The notes under the pieces are model-generated. The model made no database searches and was not told the origin of the DNA. It saw only the letters and a program-made list of their open reading frames with translations. This document shows, in pieces, positions 7,648-7,812 of a DNA stretch of 7,812 nucleotides. How positions within the stretch are numbered: position 1 is the stretch's first letter; the number at the start of each line of letters is the position of its first letter. Position numbers and translations under genes: made by a program. This DNA is from Alphaproteobacteria bacterium (GTDB lineage Bacteria; Pseudomonadota; Alphaproteobacteria; Rhizobiales; Xanthobacteraceae), in NCBI GenBank assembly GCA_005884855.1, contig VAZS01000077.1, positions 1 through 7,812 on the forward strand. The letters are read 5' to 3'.

Positions 7648-7668
7648 GACAAACGCTTCGCGTTCGTC
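7648..7668. repeat. Imperfect inverted repeat (hairpin) between adaptor and pump genes
   Basis: The two arms are 9 bases each with one internal mismatch (A opposite C): GACAAACGC, loop TTC, GCGTTCGTC. It is flanked on both sides by copies of TCCGGA (7644-7649 and 7672-7677). It lies wholly in the non-coding spacer, 16 bp past the adaptor stop in the direction of transcription. No T-run follows on the minus strand, so it is not an ordinary intrinsic terminator. It could be an RNA stem protecting or separating the two messages, or one member of a dispersed palindromic repeat family. Both are inference. Confidence 0.45.
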
Positions 7669-7684
7669 GACTCCGGATCATGCA

Positions 7685-7812
7685 TTAGTAACGCGGCGGA
7701 TTTGCCGGAATCGGCGGCGGCGGATCGGTGGAGATGGCCACGGCCGCCCCCGACTGCAGCTTAAGCTGGCCGACGGCCACTACGCGATCGCCAGGCTTCA
7801 ACCCGCTGCTGA
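7685..7812 (-). CDS. RND efflux periplasmic adaptor (membrane fusion protein), C-terminal fragment
   Basis: Only the last 41 codons lie in the window; the frame is open to the right edge and ends in TAA at 7687-7685. The visible residues read SSGLKPGDRVVAVGQLKLQS, then GAAVAIST and a proline-rich tail ending in PRY. The 'GLKPGDRVVAVGQLKLQSGAAV' pattern is the hallmark end of the membrane-proximal domain of HlyD/AcrA-type adaptors, which link the inner-membrane pump to an outer-membrane channel. Its position directly upstream of the RND permease on the same strand supports this. The tail 'STDPPPPIPANPPRY' is a short low-complexity extension, probably disordered. The N-terminal signal, lipoyl and hairpin domains cannot be seen here. 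Confidence 0.88.
   Translation of the reverse strand, partial: SSGLKPGDRVVAVGQLKLQSGAAVAISTDPPPPIPANPPRY

Noticed and set aside
7648..7668. Hairpin considered as a Rho-independent terminator of the adaptor gene.
   Set aside because: On the transcribed strand the stem is followed by CGGAGACGATAC rather than a U-run, and the stem has a mismatch.

Overview
The window looks like a chromosomal segment of a GC-rich alphaproteobacterium, most likely from the Bradyrhizobium/Rhodopseudomonas group. That assignment is an inference from base composition, from the 'MKRREFIALVGG'-type substrate-binding protein that these genomes carry in many copies, and from the style of the histidine kinase and RND genes. 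All six genes lie on the minus strand and cover nearly all of the sequence. Transcription therefore runs from the high-coordinate end to the low-coordinate end.

Right part (7812 to 4466): the C-terminal tail of an RND-efflux periplasmic adaptor (membrane fusion protein) is followed, after a 123-bp spacer with an imperfect hairpin, by a complete 1031-residue inner-membrane RND permease of the HAE1 (AcrB/MexB) type. Together they form the adaptor and pump of a tripartite efflux system. No outer-membrane channel gene lies downstream in this window.

Left part (4344 to 1): a four-gene signalling block. It starts with a periplasmic ABC-type substrate-binding protein of the ABC_sub_bind family. This copy appears to have lost about 50 residues near its C-terminus by an in-frame deletion. 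After 55 bp comes an 866-residue membrane sensor histidine kinase (TM, dCache-like periplasmic sensor, TM, HAMP, GAF, HisKA, HATPase). Its stop codon overlaps the TTG start of a single-domain response regulator (shared TTGA). That regulator's stop in turn overlaps the ATG of a second REC protein (shared ATGA), which runs off the left edge of the window. The second protein continues past its REC domain into a helical linker with a 'LSRYFSP' motif, which in my knowledge of this family precedes a class III adenylate/guanylate cyclase domain. The tight overlaps imply translational coupling of kinase, stand-alone receiver and receiver-effector.

Inferred working model: the dCache kinase senses a periplasmic small molecule (possibly once aided by the substrate-binding protein) and a cytoplasmic cue through GAF. 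It then passes phosphate to two closely related receivers, one perhaps a phosphate sink or shuttle and the other controlling a probable cyclic-nucleotide output. No RNA genes, CRISPR arrays, insertion sequences or clear intrinsic terminators were seen.
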